From positions 124,001 through 188,000 of the forward strand of contig NZ_AP025506.1 in assembly GCF_024347595.1 (NCBI RefSeq): a stretch of 64,000 bases of DNA, in the 5' to 3' direction. Source of the DNA: Vibrio pomeroyi. GTDB lineage: Bacteria > Pseudomonadota > Gammaproteobacteria > Enterobacterales > Vibrionaceae. The translations under genes and the position numbers were made by a program. The notes beneath the pieces are model-generated. The model saw nothing but the letters and a program-made list of their open reading frames with translations. It searched no databases and was not told the origin of the DNA. Below are positions 54,262 through 63,593 of the stretch, piece after piece. Position 1 is the stretch's first letter. Each line of letters opens with the position of its first letter.

Positions 54262-55218
54262 TTAGATCTTATAAGGATTTACATTAGTTTCAGGACGAGT
54301 CTTAAGCAGTCTTAAGATCCACATATATTGCTCAGGTTTTTTGCTCACGTAATCTTCAATGCATTGGTTCATCATACGTGCATCCTGCTCTTCGCTTCCT
54401 GTTGGGAAAGGTAGAGGAGGGTAGAAGTCCAGAGCATATTGGCCAGTGTTGCTATCGTATTGAGCAAAGAGAGGGACAATTTTAGCCTTGCTCAGTTTGG
54501 ACAGCCGACCAAGGCCTGAAATTGTTGCTTTTTGGGTTGCGAAGAAGTCAACGAAGACACTGTGCTCACGACCTAGATCTTCATCCGGTAGGTAATACCC
54601 AAGGTAACCATCTCTTACGGATTTGATGAAAGGTTTTATACCACCACTACGGTCATAAACTCGGCCGCCGTATTGCACTCGCTGACGATGCATCAACCAG
54701 TCACTGAGTTTGTTTTTCTGAGCTTTCGCCATTGCAGACACCGGTAGATTACGTGATGCGAGTAATACTGCTGGGATGTCGATAGCCCACGTGTGTGGTA
54801 CTAACAAGATAACATTCTCGCCACTGTCTGTAATATCGGTTAGGTTACTCAGGCCGTTTATCGAAGTGTTATTCTCTAGCCAAGTTTTACTCTTGAGTGT
54901 CAGTGAGGCAAACCCCATCAAAAATGAGATGGAAGTAACGTATGACTGATAGAGAGTTTCTTCGCGCTCTTCGATAGATTGCTCAGGGAAACACATCTCA
55001 AGATTCACACGAGCTCGGCGGTTAGCCTTATTCTTAATTCTTACAGCTTGCTTAGCCATAAACTTAGCTAATGTTAAACGAATGCTATTAGGCAAGAAGC
55101 AGACTAAAGACGATAACAAAACAGCAATCCAAGTTCCCCAGTATTTAGGTGCTAGAAAACCCCATTCAAACTCAGGATTGTAAGCTTTTGGATCAAAATC
55201 ATTGCGTTGTGTGGTCAT
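54262..55218 (-). CDS. lpxM: Lipid A secondary acyltransferase LpxM
   Basis: 318 residues. It resembles E. coli LpxM: VPHTWAIDIPAVLLASRNLPVSAM with H-x4-D, GGRVYDRSGGIKPFIKSVRDGYLGYYLPDEDLG and the end PEQYMWILRLLKTRPE. It adds the second late acyl chain on lipid A, after LpxL (36782). It lies in the LPS locus, upstream of and close to the ligase gene. The acyl donor length is unknown. Confidence 0.9.
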   Translation of the reverse strand: MTTQRNDFDPKAYNPEFEWGFLAPKYWGTWIAVLLSSLVCFLPNSIRLTLAKFMAKQAVRIKNKANRRARVNLEMCFPEQSIEEREETLYQSYVTSISFLMGFASLTLKSKTWLENNTSINGLSNLTDITDSGENVILLVPHTWAIDIPAVLLASRNLPVSAMAKAQKNKLSDWLMHRQRVQYGGRVYDRSGGIKPFIKSVRDGYLGYYLPDEDLGREHSVFVDFFATQKATISGLGRLSKLSKAKIVPLFAQYDSNTGQYALDFYPPLPFPTGSEEQDARMMNQCIEDYVSKKPEQYMWILRLLKTRPETNVNPYKI

Positions 55219-55342
55219 TCATTCACTACATTATTTTAATCAGAGAGCTAGCTATGTGCTCGCTATTCAGGAAATGATTATATTTGGTATAATGATAGGT
55301 TCACCAACTGAGCCCATCATTAAAGCAATATTTGAAAAAGTG

Positions 55343-56284
55343 TTATGCGTTAACAAGCTTCATATATTCCGAAACACCGTCGGCGACAGATTTGAATTCA
55401 ATATCGCAACCTGTACCGCGAAGCTTCGTTAGGTTAGCTTGGGTGAACTCTTGATAAGCACCTTTTAGGTGTTCAGGGAATGGGATGGTTTCAATTTCTC
55501 CCTTACCGTGATATTTGATCACAGCTTTTGCGACTTCTTCAAAGGACTCTGCATTGCCAGTGCCGAGGTTGAAAATGCCAGAAATGCCATTTTCTAAGAA
55601 CCACAGGTTTACTGCCGCTACATCACCAACATAAACAAAATCGCGCTTAAAGGTCTCGCTGCCTGCAAACAGTTTTGGATTTTCACCAGCGTTCATTTGA
55701 TTGTTTAGGTGGAAGGCAACTGATGCCATGCTACCTTTGTGTTGTTCGCGCGGGCCATAAACATTGAAGTATCTGAAGCCTACGATCTGTGAAAGTGTCT
55801 CGTTGTGCGCTGCTGCATCAGCCGTTAAGCGACGAACGTAGTTATCAAACTGTTGTTTTGAGTAGCCATATACGTTCAATGCACCTTCGTATTCGCGCTC
55901 TTCAATGAAAGTATCAGTTTCACCGTACGTTGCAGCGGAAGAGGCATATAGGAACGGAATTTCACGTTCGACACAGTAATGAAGCAGCTCTTTAGAGTAC
56001 TCATAGTTGTTAAGCATCATGTACTTGCCATCCCACTCAGTGGTCGCAGAGCATGCACCTTCGTGGAAGATCGCTTCAATATGACCGAAGTCATCACCAG
56101 CCATTACTTGAGTTAGAAAGTCATCACGATCCATGTAATCTGTGATGTCTAGATCGACAAGGTTCTTAAACTTCTTACCGTCTTTTAAGTTGTCGACGAC
56201 TAGAATATCGTTGTGGCCCGCTTCGTTAAGCGCCTTAACAATATTGCTGCCAATCATGCCAGCACCACCGGTTACGATAATCAT
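55343..56284 (-). CDS. hldD: ADP-L-glycero-D-manno-heptose 6-epimerase HldD
   Basis: 313 residues. It converts ADP-D-glycero- to ADP-L-glycero-manno-heptose, the donor for the GT9 enzyme in this locus. Rossmann motif [14 protein letters not shown] and catalytic Y-x3-K ([10 protein letters not shown]) are present, with the HldD-specific [18 protein letters not shown] and [16 protein letters not shown] blocks. It is divergent from ugd. Confidence 0.96.
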   Translation of the reverse strand: MIIVTGGAGMIGSNIVKALNEAGHNDILVVDNLKDGKKFKNLVDLDITDYMDRDDFLTQVMAGDDFGHIEAIFHEGACSATTEWDGKYMMLNNYEYSKELLHYCVEREIPFLYASSAATYGETDTFIEEREYEGALNVYGYSKQQFDNYVRRLTADAAAHNETLSQIVGFRYFNVYGPREQHKGSMASVAFHLNNQMNAGENPKLFAGSETFKRDFVYVGDVAAVNLWFLENGISGIFNLGTGNAESFEEVAKAVIKYHGKGEIETIPFPEHLKGAYQEFTQANLTKLRGTGCDIEFKSVADGVSEYMKLVNA

Positions 56285-56436
56285 AATTCTCTAACTCTTT
56301 TGAATACAAAACTATCACGAGTATAGCAAGGAATGGATAAGGCGGGCTAGTGGAATAATTCCCCAACCGGAGTATGATACGGCAAGCTAAGTTATAAATT
56401 TTGTTGAGTTAATTGCTCAAAACTATAGGTATTATC

Positions 56437-57600
56437 ATGAAGATTGCGGTAGCCGGTACAGGGTATGTAGGTCTCTCAAATGCGATGTTGTTAGCTCAGC
56501 ATCATGAAGTGATCGCGGTGGATATCATCGATGAAAAAGTGACGATGCTTAACAATAAGCAGTCGCCAATCGTTGATGCTGAAATAGAACACTTTCTGGC
56601 GAACAAAGCGCTTAACTTCAGGGCTACAACCGATAAATCAGTGTATAAAGATGCTGAGTTTGTCATCATTGCAACGCCTACCGATTATGATCCAAAAAAT
56701 AATTACTTTGATACCAGTTCCGTTGAGTCTGTCATTAAAGATGTGATGGCAGTAAATCCTAAAGCAGTGATGGTCATTAAATCAACAGTTCCTGTAGGCT
56801 ACACTGAGCGTATCAAACAAGAACTGAACTGCGAAAATATCATCTTCTCCCCTGAGTTTTTACGCGAAGGCAAAGCCTTGTACGATAACCTACACCCATC
56901 ACGAATCATTGTTGGTGAGTGTTCTGAGCGAGCTAAAGTGTTTGCTAACCTTCTTGTTGAAGGTGCTGAAAAAGAGAATATTGATGTCTTGTTTACAAAC
57001 TCGACTGAAGCCGAAGCAGTTAAACTATTCTCAAATACCTACCTAGCGATGCGTGTTTCTTATTTTAATGAGCTTGATTCTTACGCTGAAGCGCATGGCT
57101 TGGATTCTCGCCAGATCATAGGGGGGGTGGGTTTAGACCCTCGCATTGGTAATCACTACAATAACCCTTCATTTGGCTATGGTGGTTACTGCTTACCAAA
57201 AGATACCAAGCAGCTATTAGCTAACTATCAAGATGTACCGAACAACATTGTGGGTGCAATTGTTGACGCTAACCGCACACGCAAAGATTTTATTGCGGAT
57301 TCAATTATTAGACGATCGCCTAAAGTTGTAGGTATTTATCGTTTGATTATGAAAGCAGGGTCAGACAACTTCCGTGCGTCGTCGATTCAAGGGATAATGA
57401 AGCGTTTGAAAGCTAAAGGTATTGAAGTAGTCGTGTTCGAGCCTGTGTTAGAAGAAGAACACTTCTTTAACTCGAAGGTTTATTCTGATCTCGAAGAGTT
57501 CAAAGCGGTATCTGACGTGATTGTTTCTAACAGAATGGTCGATGAAATCTCAGACGTTGCAGATAAAGTGTACACAAGAGACCTTTTTGGTAGCGATTGA
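56437..57600 (+). CDS. ugd: UDP-glucose 6-dehydrogenase
   Basis: 387 residues from the ATG at 56437 ([19 protein letters not shown]); an in-frame start lies 24 bp upstream but is unlike the family. It makes UDP-glucuronate from UDP-glucose. Catalytic Cys is in the [15 protein letters not shown] block; [23 protein letters not shown] is conserved. It feeds the epimerase gene at 42041. Confidence 0.95.
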   Translation: MKIAVAGTGYVGLSNAMLLAQHHEVIAVDIIDEKVTMLNNKQSPIVDAEIEHFLANKALNFRATTDKSVYKDAEFVIIATPTDYDPKNNYFDTSSVESVIKDVMAVNPKAVMVIKSTVPVGYTERIKQELNCENIIFSPEFLREGKALYDNLHPSRIIVGECSERAKVFANLLVEGAEKENIDVLFTNSTEAEAVKLFSNTYLAMRVSYFNELDSYAEAHGLDSRQIIGGVGLDPRIGNHYNNPSFGYGGYCLPKDTKQLLANYQDVPNNIVGAIVDANRTRKDFIADSIIRRSPKVVGIYRLIMKAGSDNFRASSIQGIMKRLKAKGIEVVVFEPVLEEEHFFNSKVYSDLEEFKAVSDVIVSNRMVDEISDVADKVYTRDLFGSD

Positions 57601-57668
57601 TTCCAGCAGTGATTGATTAAAGGTGAATTTTAGCGCTTGCTAATTCGACCAGATGTTAACAGCTCGAT

Positions 57669-57710
57669 CTATCCGTTTAGTGGCGATATACTGAACCACT
57701 AAACGGATAG
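57669..57710. promoter_or_regulatory. 15-bp inverted repeat in front of the TetR gene
   Basis: Arms CTATCCGTTTAGTGG (57669-57683) and CCACTAAACGGATAG (57696-57710) are perfect. The 12-bp spacer contains TATACT, a possible -10 box. It ends 15 bp before the TetR gene. No T-run follows, so it fits an autoregulatory operator better than a terminator. Confidence 0.65.
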
Positions 57711-57725
57711 GGATACTTATAATCA

Positions 57726-58364
57726 ATGAAAACACGTGACAAGATTGTTTACGCTGCTTTAGAGCTGTTTAATGAGCATGGCGAGCGTAGTATTACGACC
57801 AATCATATAGCTGAACACATCGAGATCAGCCCTGGTAACCTGTACTACCATTTTCGCAATAAACAAGAAATTGTCCGTGATATTTTTACCCTCTATTCTA
57901 CTGAGTTACTCGAAAGATTTACTCCTATTCAAGGGCAGAAAGAAAGCCTGACGTTGTTAAAGCACTATTTAGATTCGATTTTCACTCTGATGTGGAAGTA
58001 CCGATTTTTCTATGCAAATCTTCCAGAAATCTTGTCTCGTGACGAGCAACTTCATCTCGATTACATGGCTGTTCAAGAAAGATTGCAAACTAACCTTGTC
58101 GATATCATGAGAGCGTTTGTTGAATTGAACTTGCTGAAAGCGACAGATTCAGAGATGAAGTCGATGGTGACTTCTCTTCACTTGATCGCATCGGGTTGGT
58201 TAGCTTATCAATCTGCGATGTCTCCAAAAGCCCAAATTACCGAGCAAGTTGTACATCAAGGGATGTTACAGATGATCGCGACTGTTAAACCGATTGCAAC
58301 AGCACAAGGTTTTGAGCAGCTGACACTTTTGGAAGATGGCGTAAGGGCGTTGAACTCTAAATAG
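57726..58364 (+). CDS. TetR family transcriptional regulator
   Basis: 212 residues. It has an N-terminal TetR HTH (MKTRDKIVYAALELFNEHGERSITTNHIAEHIEISPGNLYYHFRNKQEI) and an all-helical ligand domain. It lies behind ugd and is unpaired with any obvious transporter or efflux gene. A perfect palindrome directly upstream is probably its operator. Its ligand and targets are unknown. Confidence 0.9.
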   Translation: MKTRDKIVYAALELFNEHGERSITTNHIAEHIEISPGNLYYHFRNKQEIVRDIFTLYSTELLERFTPIQGQKESLTLLKHYLDSIFTLMWKYRFFYANLPEILSRDEQLHLDYMAVQERLQTNLVDIMRAFVELNLLKATDSEMKSMVTSLHLIASGWLAYQSAMSPKAQITEQVVHQGMLQMIATVKPIATAQGFEQLTLLEDGVRALNSK

Positions 58365-58430
58365 GGAGATATGATTTCAGCGAGATGCGAGGTTCAAAGG
58401 GTAGGAAAGAGAAGAATGTTTGTATAGCTA

Positions 58431-58471
58431 CGTCATTCCCTACAGCGAGGGACGAGCGAGATAGGGAATCT
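58431..58471. repeat. Copy of the dispersed intergenic repeat
   Basis: CGTCATTCCCTACAGCGAGG, followed by GACGAGCGAGATAGGGAATC. Matches 24051-24090 with few differences. A related inverted segment follows (GATTCCAGA...TCTGGAATG). The 260-bp gap between the TetR and envC genes otherwise holds no gene. Confidence 0.7.
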
Positions 58472-58624
58472 TTCTTTATCCTCGAGGCTAGAAATATCAT
58501 AGCGAGATTCCAGATATTTCGTTCCTCAATTCTGGAATGATGGACTTTGAGAATACGAATATAGATATTCTCAATGAACTGATTTGTTCTTCTAATCTCG
58601 TTTACTTGAATTCCGTCTCTGCTT

Positions 58625-59767
58625 TTATCGAACCAACCAACTCTTTGGGTTTTGAGCTTGGCTGTTTCTTCTAATCTCAAAGTACAGTGATGGACGCGTT
58701 TGACCGCCAGTGTCACCGGCTAGAGCAATAGCTTCACCTGCTTTAACTTTGTCACCTTCTTTTTTTAGTAGCGCTTGGTTAAAGCCGTAGAGCGTCATGT
58801 CGCCTTTACCATGGTCAAGTAATACTACCAAGCCATAACCACGTAGGTACTCAGCGAATACAACCGTTCCGGAGTAAACAGATTTGACCTGTTGTCCATA
58901 CTTAGCGTTGATCACCATACCTTTCCAGTTAACTTGGCCTGTTTGGCGCGAACCATAGCTATGCAGAACTTTGTCTCTGATTGGCCAGGGTAGTTTGCCT
59001 TTACGTTTGGCTAAACCATCCATAGGGACTGCATTACGCCTCTCGCGAGCCGCCTTCTCTGCTTTCGCTATTTCGGCTTTCAAGCGAGTCTCATTGCGCT
59101 GAAGTTCTGCCAAATAGTTTTTGTCACCAGATATATTCTTTTTGATGCTACCAACGGTCTTCTTACGTTGTGTTTGGGTTTTGGCTAGCGTATCGCGCTT
59201 TGTGGTTTGTTGTTTTAGCAGTGTTGCGATTTGTTCTTGTTCAAGTTGGCGCTGCTTATGGCTTTCTTCTAACTCAAGTTGAGTTTGTTCAATCGTTTTG
59301 ATTGTTGCAGAGCGGGCTTTGGCAAGATGTTGGTAATAGTGACTGATGCGATCTTCTTCGACGCCCGTATTGAGGATGTGCGATGAGGCTTTAGCACGGC
59401 TTGTCATGTAGTAAGTTTGAATCAGTTGTTCCAACTTATCTGTATGGACTTTTTTCTGTGCTGTGAGTGCTTTGATCTTAGTGTCTAAGTTAGCAATGTT
59501 AGCATTAGCGGTATTTAGCTGCCTCTTACTATCTAGGATAGCTTTTTCAAGCGACGCAATGGAAAGCTCTTGTTTTTTGAGACTTGCTTGTAGGCTATCG
59601 AGTTTTTTCTGTTGTGAGGATAGATTCTTTTGTTGGCGAGATATCTCGCTAGATACACCTTTCAGTTCACCTTGAGATGCAGCAAATGACGACGTAGATA
59701 AAAGAGCAATACAGAGGCTCGCTGATATCAGGAGAGTCGAACTAATGGCTCGAATTTGTTTCATCAT
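58625..59767 (-). CDS. envC: Murein hydrolase activator EnvC
   Basis: About 380 residues; ATGs at 59764, 59767 and 59776 are all in frame. It has a signal peptide (IRAISSTLLISASLCIALLSTSSFA), a long coiled-coil (~30-230), and a C-terminal LytM domain. The metal site of active M23 peptidases is lost (KGMVINAKYGQQV, LYGFNQ, LYFEIR), as in EnvC, which activates amidases AmiA/AmiB at the septum by binding to them. In E. coli envC lies near this secB-gpsA-cysE group. Confidence 0.92.
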   Translation of the reverse strand: MMKQIRAISSTLLISASLCIALLSTSSFAASQGELKGVSSEISRQQKNLSSQQKKLDSLQASLKKQELSIASLEKAILDSKRQLNTANANIANLDTKIKALTAQKKVHTDKLEQLIQTYYMTSRAKASSHILNTGVEEDRISHYYQHLAKARSATIKTIEQTQLELEESHKQRQLEQEQIATLLKQQTTKRDTLAKTQTQRKKTVGSIKKNISGDKNYLAELQRNETRLKAEIAKAEKAARERRNAVPMDGLAKRKGKLPWPIRDKVLHSYGSRQTGQVNWKGMVINAKYGQQVKSVYSGTVVFAEYLRGYGLVVLLDHGKGDMTLYGFNQALLKKEGDKVKAGEAIALAGDTGGQTRPSLYFEIRRNSQAQNPKSWLVR

Positions 59768-59880
59768 TATCGTCATTTAGTTGTTATTCATCTACTTGTA
59801 GGTTGTGTTTGTTTTATTCGAATCTCATCGATGCTCGCAATTCTTCTCACATCTCGATACTCGTCTCCTGCTACTGCTGC

Positions 59881-60702
59881 TTAAATCCCATCACCATGGA
59901 TGAAGTTCTGAGAGCGGCCATTGAACCCCTGATCCATGTCTAAAGATGGCTTGTCAGTTTTTGGCTTACCGACAATCTTTGCTGGCACGCCCGCCACGGT
60001 AGTATGAGGTGGAACTGCCTGAAGAACCACAGAACAAGAACCAATCTTCGCGCCTTCACCCACTTCAATGTTACCGAGAATTTTAGCGCCGGCACCAATC
60101 ATCACGCCTTCGCGAATCTTAGGGTGACGATCACCGCCTTCTTTACCGGTACCACCAAGGGTCACGTCTTGAAGAATCGACACGTCATTTTCGACTACAG
60201 CGGTTTCACCAATCACAATGCCTGTTGCGTGGTCGAGCATGATTGCTTTGCCGATACGTGCAGCCGGGTGGATATCTACTTGGCAAGCGACTGAAATTTG
60301 ATTTTGCAGGTAAGTCGCAAGAGCAATACGACCTTGTTTCCATAGCCAGTTAGCGACTCGGTAACCTTGCAGAGCATGGTAGCCTTTAAGATAAAGTAGA
60401 GGCATTGAATACATCTCTACCGCCGGATCTCGAGTCACTGTTGCACAAATATCACAAGCGGCAGCATCAATAATCGATTGGTCCTGCTTAAATGCTTGTT
60501 CAACCACCTCACGCACTGCCATTGCAGGCATTGAGGCGGTCTTTAATTTGTTTGCCAGAATATAACTGAGCGCGGCGCCCAAGCTTTCGTGGTTGATAAT
60601 TGTGGCATGGTAAAAACTCGCAAGCATAGGCTCTTGCTCTGACTGCTGTCGAGCTTCCTTCACAATGCATTGCCAAACTTTTTGTTGTTCACAGTGTTTC
60701 AT
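59881..60702 (-). CDS. cysE: Serine O-acetyltransferase
   Basis: 273 residues from the ATG at 60700-60702 (MKHCEQQKVW, GGA ahead); an ATG four codons upstream is also possible. It acetylates serine in the first step of cysteine synthesis. The N-terminal helical domain and the left-handed beta-helix with hexapeptide repeats (IHPAARIGKAIMLDHATGIVIGETAVV, VTLGGTGKEGGDRHPKI) are seen. It lies behind gpsA, as in E. coli. Confidence 0.96.
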   Translation of the reverse strand: MKHCEQQKVWQCIVKEARQQSEQEPMLASFYHATIINHESLGAALSYILANKLKTASMPAMAVREVVEQAFKQDQSIIDAAACDICATVTRDPAVEMYSMPLLYLKGYHALQGYRVANWLWKQGRIALATYLQNQISVACQVDIHPAARIGKAIMLDHATGIVIGETAVVENDVSILQDVTLGGTGKEGGDRHPKIREGVMIGAGAKILGNIEVGEGAKIGSCSVVLQAVPPHTTVAGVPAKIVGKPKTDKPSLDMDQGFNGRSQNFIHGDGI

Positions 60703-60749
60703 TTTTCCATCCATCTTATCTATTTCATTCCACGACTTGATGCGTGATG

Positions 60750-61796
60750 TTATCGCTCTGACTTCTTGTCTCGAGCAAGTAGGTCTTGTGCCGCTAAGTG
60801 AGCATCTTTCCCTTGATACAGCACTTGGTAAATTTGTTCAACAATTGGCATCTCAACGCCCATGCGTTCTGATAGTAACCAAACTTCTTTGGTGTTGCGA
60901 TAACCTTCGACCACTTGGCCGATTTCTTCTTGCGCCGTGTCGACGTCTTTACCTGAGCCTAGCGCTAAACCAAACCGACGGTTGCGCGATTGATTATCGG
61001 TACATGTCAGTACTAAATCGCCTAATCCAGCCATACCCATGAAAGTTTCTGGTTGTGCGCCAAGTGCTGCACCCAATCTACTCATCTCAGCTAAACCTCG
61101 CGTGATCAGTGCTGTACGAGCGTTAGCACCAAAGCCAATACCATCTGACATGCCAGCGCCAATTGCGATAACGTTTTTAACCGCGCCGCCAAGCTGCATA
61201 CCAATGAAATCTGAGTTCGCATACACACGGAATGTTTTGCCGCAGTGAATTTTCTCTTGTAGCTCTTTTAAGAAGCTCTCGTCTGGTGAGGCAACTGAAA
61301 TTGCGGTCGGCATACCCATCGCAAGCTCTTTTGCAAAAGTAGGGCCAGATAGAACTGCTAGTGAGTAACCATCACCAAGCACATCGTGTGCGACATCTTT
61401 AAGTAGTCGGCCAGTCTCTGGTTCCAATCCTTTCGTTGCCCAGCAAATACGAGAATTCGCTGACAAATGAGGTTTTAGACTATTTAGAACGATACCAAAC
61501 ACGTGGCTAGGAACGACGACTAGGAGATCACGACTTGCTGTGACAGCTTTCTCAAGGTCCGATTCTATAATCAGGCTTTCTGGAAAGTCGATATTCGGCA
61601 GAAACTCATTATTCGCACGCTCAGATTCAAGGCGAGCCATATGAACAGGGTCATGTCCCCAAAGAACAACGTTTGCACCGTTACGCGCTAAAGATATAGC
61701 TAAAGAGGTTCCGTAAGAACCTGCGCCAATTACCGTCATGGCGATGTCTTTACCGTAAGCGTTTGTCGTGTGAGTCGGGCGAGTTGTTTCTGTCAT
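60750..61796 (-). CDS. gpsA: Glycerol-3-phosphate dehydrogenase [NAD(P)+]
   Basis: 348 residues from the ATG at 61794-61796, with AGGTGGA ahead. It makes sn-glycerol 3-phosphate for phospholipids. [17 protein letters not shown] (NAD site), [21 protein letters not shown], catalytic Lys in [17 protein letters not shown], and [13 protein letters not shown] are present. It follows secB but a terminator between them (61892-61924) suggests it uses its own promoter. Confidence 0.96.
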   Translation of the reverse strand: MTETTRPTHTTNAYGKDIAMTVIGAGSYGTSLAISLARNGANVVLWGHDPVHMARLESERANNEFLPNIDFPESLIIESDLEKAVTASRDLLVVVPSHVFGIVLNSLKPHLSANSRICWATKGLEPETGRLLKDVAHDVLGDGYSLAVLSGPTFAKELAMGMPTAISVASPDESFLKELQEKIHCGKTFRVYANSDFIGMQLGGAVKNVIAIGAGMSDGIGFGANARTALITRGLAEMSRLGAALGAQPETFMGMAGLGDLVLTCTDNQSRNRRFGLALGSGKDVDTAQEEIGQVVEGYRNTKEVWLLSERMGVEMPIVEQIYQVLYQGKDAHLAAQDLLARDKKSER

Positions 61797-61891
61797 GCTT
61801 CCACCTAAAAATAATGAGGGAAATCGAAGAGTTCTGGAAAGTTTGCTACTAATAAGAAATAGCACTTTATCTAAGTAACAGTGTAAAGAAA

Positions 61892-61924
61892 AAATGCACA
61901 TCGCAGAAGCTGCGATGTGCATTT
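61892..61924 (-). terminator. secB terminator
   Basis: Perfect 15-bp stem AATGCACATCGCAG / CTGCGATGTGCATT, three-base loop, followed on the minus strand by TTTTTTC. Confidence 0.88.
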
Positions 61925-61973
61925 AAAAGCTAACTAACGCTTGAATCGTTAGAGTTAAGTTCTACTTTGATAC

Positions 61974-62441
61974 TTAAGCTTGTTCGCCTTCAGCTTGCTG
62001 AGCTTGGTTCTGTAGGTAGTTCATGAACAAAGCATCAAAGTTTACTGGTGCAAGGTTCAATTGTGGGAACGTACCTTTAACCACTAGGCTAGAAATCGTT
62101 TCACGAGCGTATGGGAACAGGATGTTCGGGCAGAATGCGCCTAGGCAATGTGCTAGCTGGCCAGCTTCCATTTCGCTTGCAGAGAAGATACCACCTTGTT
62201 GAACTTCGCAAAGGAATGCAGTGTCGTCAGCATTTTTTACAGTCACCGTTAGACGTAGAATTACTTCGTATACGCCTTGGCCTAGTTCACGGCTTTGAGT
62301 ATCTAGGTCCAGTTTTACATCTGGGTTCCACTCTTTTTGAAACATGTCTGGAGAGTTTGGCGCTTCGAAAGATACGTCTTTTAGGAAGATACGTTGGATT
62401 GCGAAGTTTTGTTGTGCGTCTTGTTGTGCTGCTTCAGCCAT
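61974..62441 (-). CDS. secB: Protein-export chaperone SecB
   Basis: 155 residues. It keeps secretory precursors unfolded and hands them to SecA. Family blocks: [67 protein letters not shown]. It lies after yibN, as in E. coli (where grxC lies between; it is absent here), and before gpsA. Confidence 0.97.
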   Translation of the reverse strand: MAEAAQQDAQQNFAIQRIFLKDVSFEAPNSPDMFQKEWNPDVKLDLDTQSRELGQGVYEVILRLTVTVKNADDTAFLCEVQQGGIFSASEMEAGQLAHCLGAFCPNILFPYARETISSLVVKGTFPQLNLAPVNFDALFMNYLQNQAQQAEGEQA

Positions 62442-62529
62442 TTTCTTGTCCTTAAAAATTTAAATTAGACTTTGTTTTCCATATCAGTCGAACAAAGCCT
62501 TAAAGTCATATTGGTTTAACTCGGTCAGC

Positions 62530-62964
62530 TTACTTCTTGCCTTTGACTAAAGGCAGGTTCGCTTCGCTCCAAGCCACTAAGCCGCTTTTCAGCACGCTTA
62601 CGTTTTCGAAACCTGCTTTAACCAGCAAGTTAGCGCTTTCTTGAGCTGTTTGACCAGTCTTGCATACTACGATGATTGGGTCTGCTTTATGGCTTTCAAG
62701 GCTACCTAGGTTATTTGATTTGATGTCTGACGGTAAAATGTGAAGTGCGTCAGTAATATGGCCCTTTTTGAACTCATCTTTAGTACGAATATCAACCACA
62801 ACACCGTTTTCACGGTTAATCAGTTGTGTAGTTTGAGCTGCCGTGATCTCTTTATAGGCTGCATTTGATGTTTTGATTACGTTCGCAATGATGGCAACAA
62901 CCAAGCCGATCCATACGATGGCTAAAATCATATTCTCTTGAACAAATGGAACTAACTCTTGCAT
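62530..62964 (-). CDS. yibN: Membrane-anchored rhodanese-domain protein YibN
   Basis: 144 residues. It has an N-terminal membrane segment (MILAIVWIGLVVAIIANVI) and a single rhodanese domain with active-site loop CKTGQTAQ (sulfur-carrying Cys) and VVDIRTKDEFKKGHI. Its role in sulfur transfer is unproven. It lies next to secB as in enterics. Orientation and gap fit a yibN-secB transcript. Confidence 0.9.
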   Translation of the reverse strand: MQELVPFVQENMILAIVWIGLVVAIIANVIKTSNAAYKEITAAQTTQLINRENGVVVDIRTKDEFKKGHITDALHILPSDIKSNNLGSLESHKADPIIVVCKTGQTAQESANLLVKAGFENVSVLKSGLVAWSEANLPLVKGKK

Positions 62965-63226
62965 GTCTTGAACTCTTATTCGTTATTGGGCGAAAAATTA
63001 TAGGTCAGGAGTATAGCGAGAAAGGATAGGAGAATACAGAGGAAGCATGTTGTGGTGCAAAAAGCGTTATCTCAAGAAGGATTTATAAGGTATTGCTTAT
63101 GATTTACTCATTTACTTGATTGTGGTTATTATCTATGATGATCAATCAGTTGTTTAAGCTGAACGACTGTTTGAGGATGTGAAAATCATCTTCTGCATAT
63201 AAACGTTTATATTAATGGAAATCATT

Positions 63227-63472
63227 ATGAAAAAGATGGCTCTAGCAGCTGCATTAGCAGTTAGCTTCTCTGGTGCTGCATTTGCAGCTGAAACTACAGC
63301 GGCAGCTGGTACTGGCGCAAGCTCAGGCGCAGCAGCAGGCGCTGGTGCATCTGCAGCAGCAGCAGGCACAGCAACAACAGTTGCAGTAGCGACAGCAGCA
63401 GTAGCGGCAGCAGCAGCTGTAGCGGTTGCTTCTAACGAAAGCGGCGCAACAACTACAACAACTACTCGATAA
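63227..63472 (+). CDS. YjbE-like small Ala-rich exported protein
   Basis: 81 residues. It has a clear signal peptide (MKKMALAAALAVSFSGAAFA) followed by an Ala/Thr/Gly-rich low-complexity chain ending in TTTTTR, like the first gene of the yjbEFGH exopolysaccharide operon. A secretion or matrix-associated role is possible but not known. The ATG at 63227 has GGAAA seven bases before it. The gene is followed by a terminator-like hairpin and then a YjbF-like lipoprotein. Confidence 0.78.
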   Translation: MKKMALAAALAVSFSGAAFAAETTAAAGTGASSGAAAGAGASAAAAGTATTVAVATAAVAAAAAVAVASNESGATTTTTTR

Positions 63473-63490
63473 TTTTTTGAGTAGGCGTTT

Positions 63491-63528
63491 AAAACCATTT
63501 TATGTGAAAGCATAAAGTGGTTTTTTTA
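63491..63528 (+). terminator. Hairpin after the yjbE-like gene
   Basis: AAAACCATTTTATG / CATAAAGTGGTTTT with loop TGAAAG and a T-run. It may end most transcripts and let a fraction reach the lipoprotein gene. Confidence 0.75.
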
Positions 63529-63593
63529 TATCTAATTGATTAATTTTCCATATTGGACAGCAGCAACCAGATTGCTAGGAAGCAGAACTCGTC

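Noticed and set aside
58625..59767. Active M23 peptidase
   Set aside because: The zinc ligands of active LytM enzymes are replaced; EnvC is an activator.
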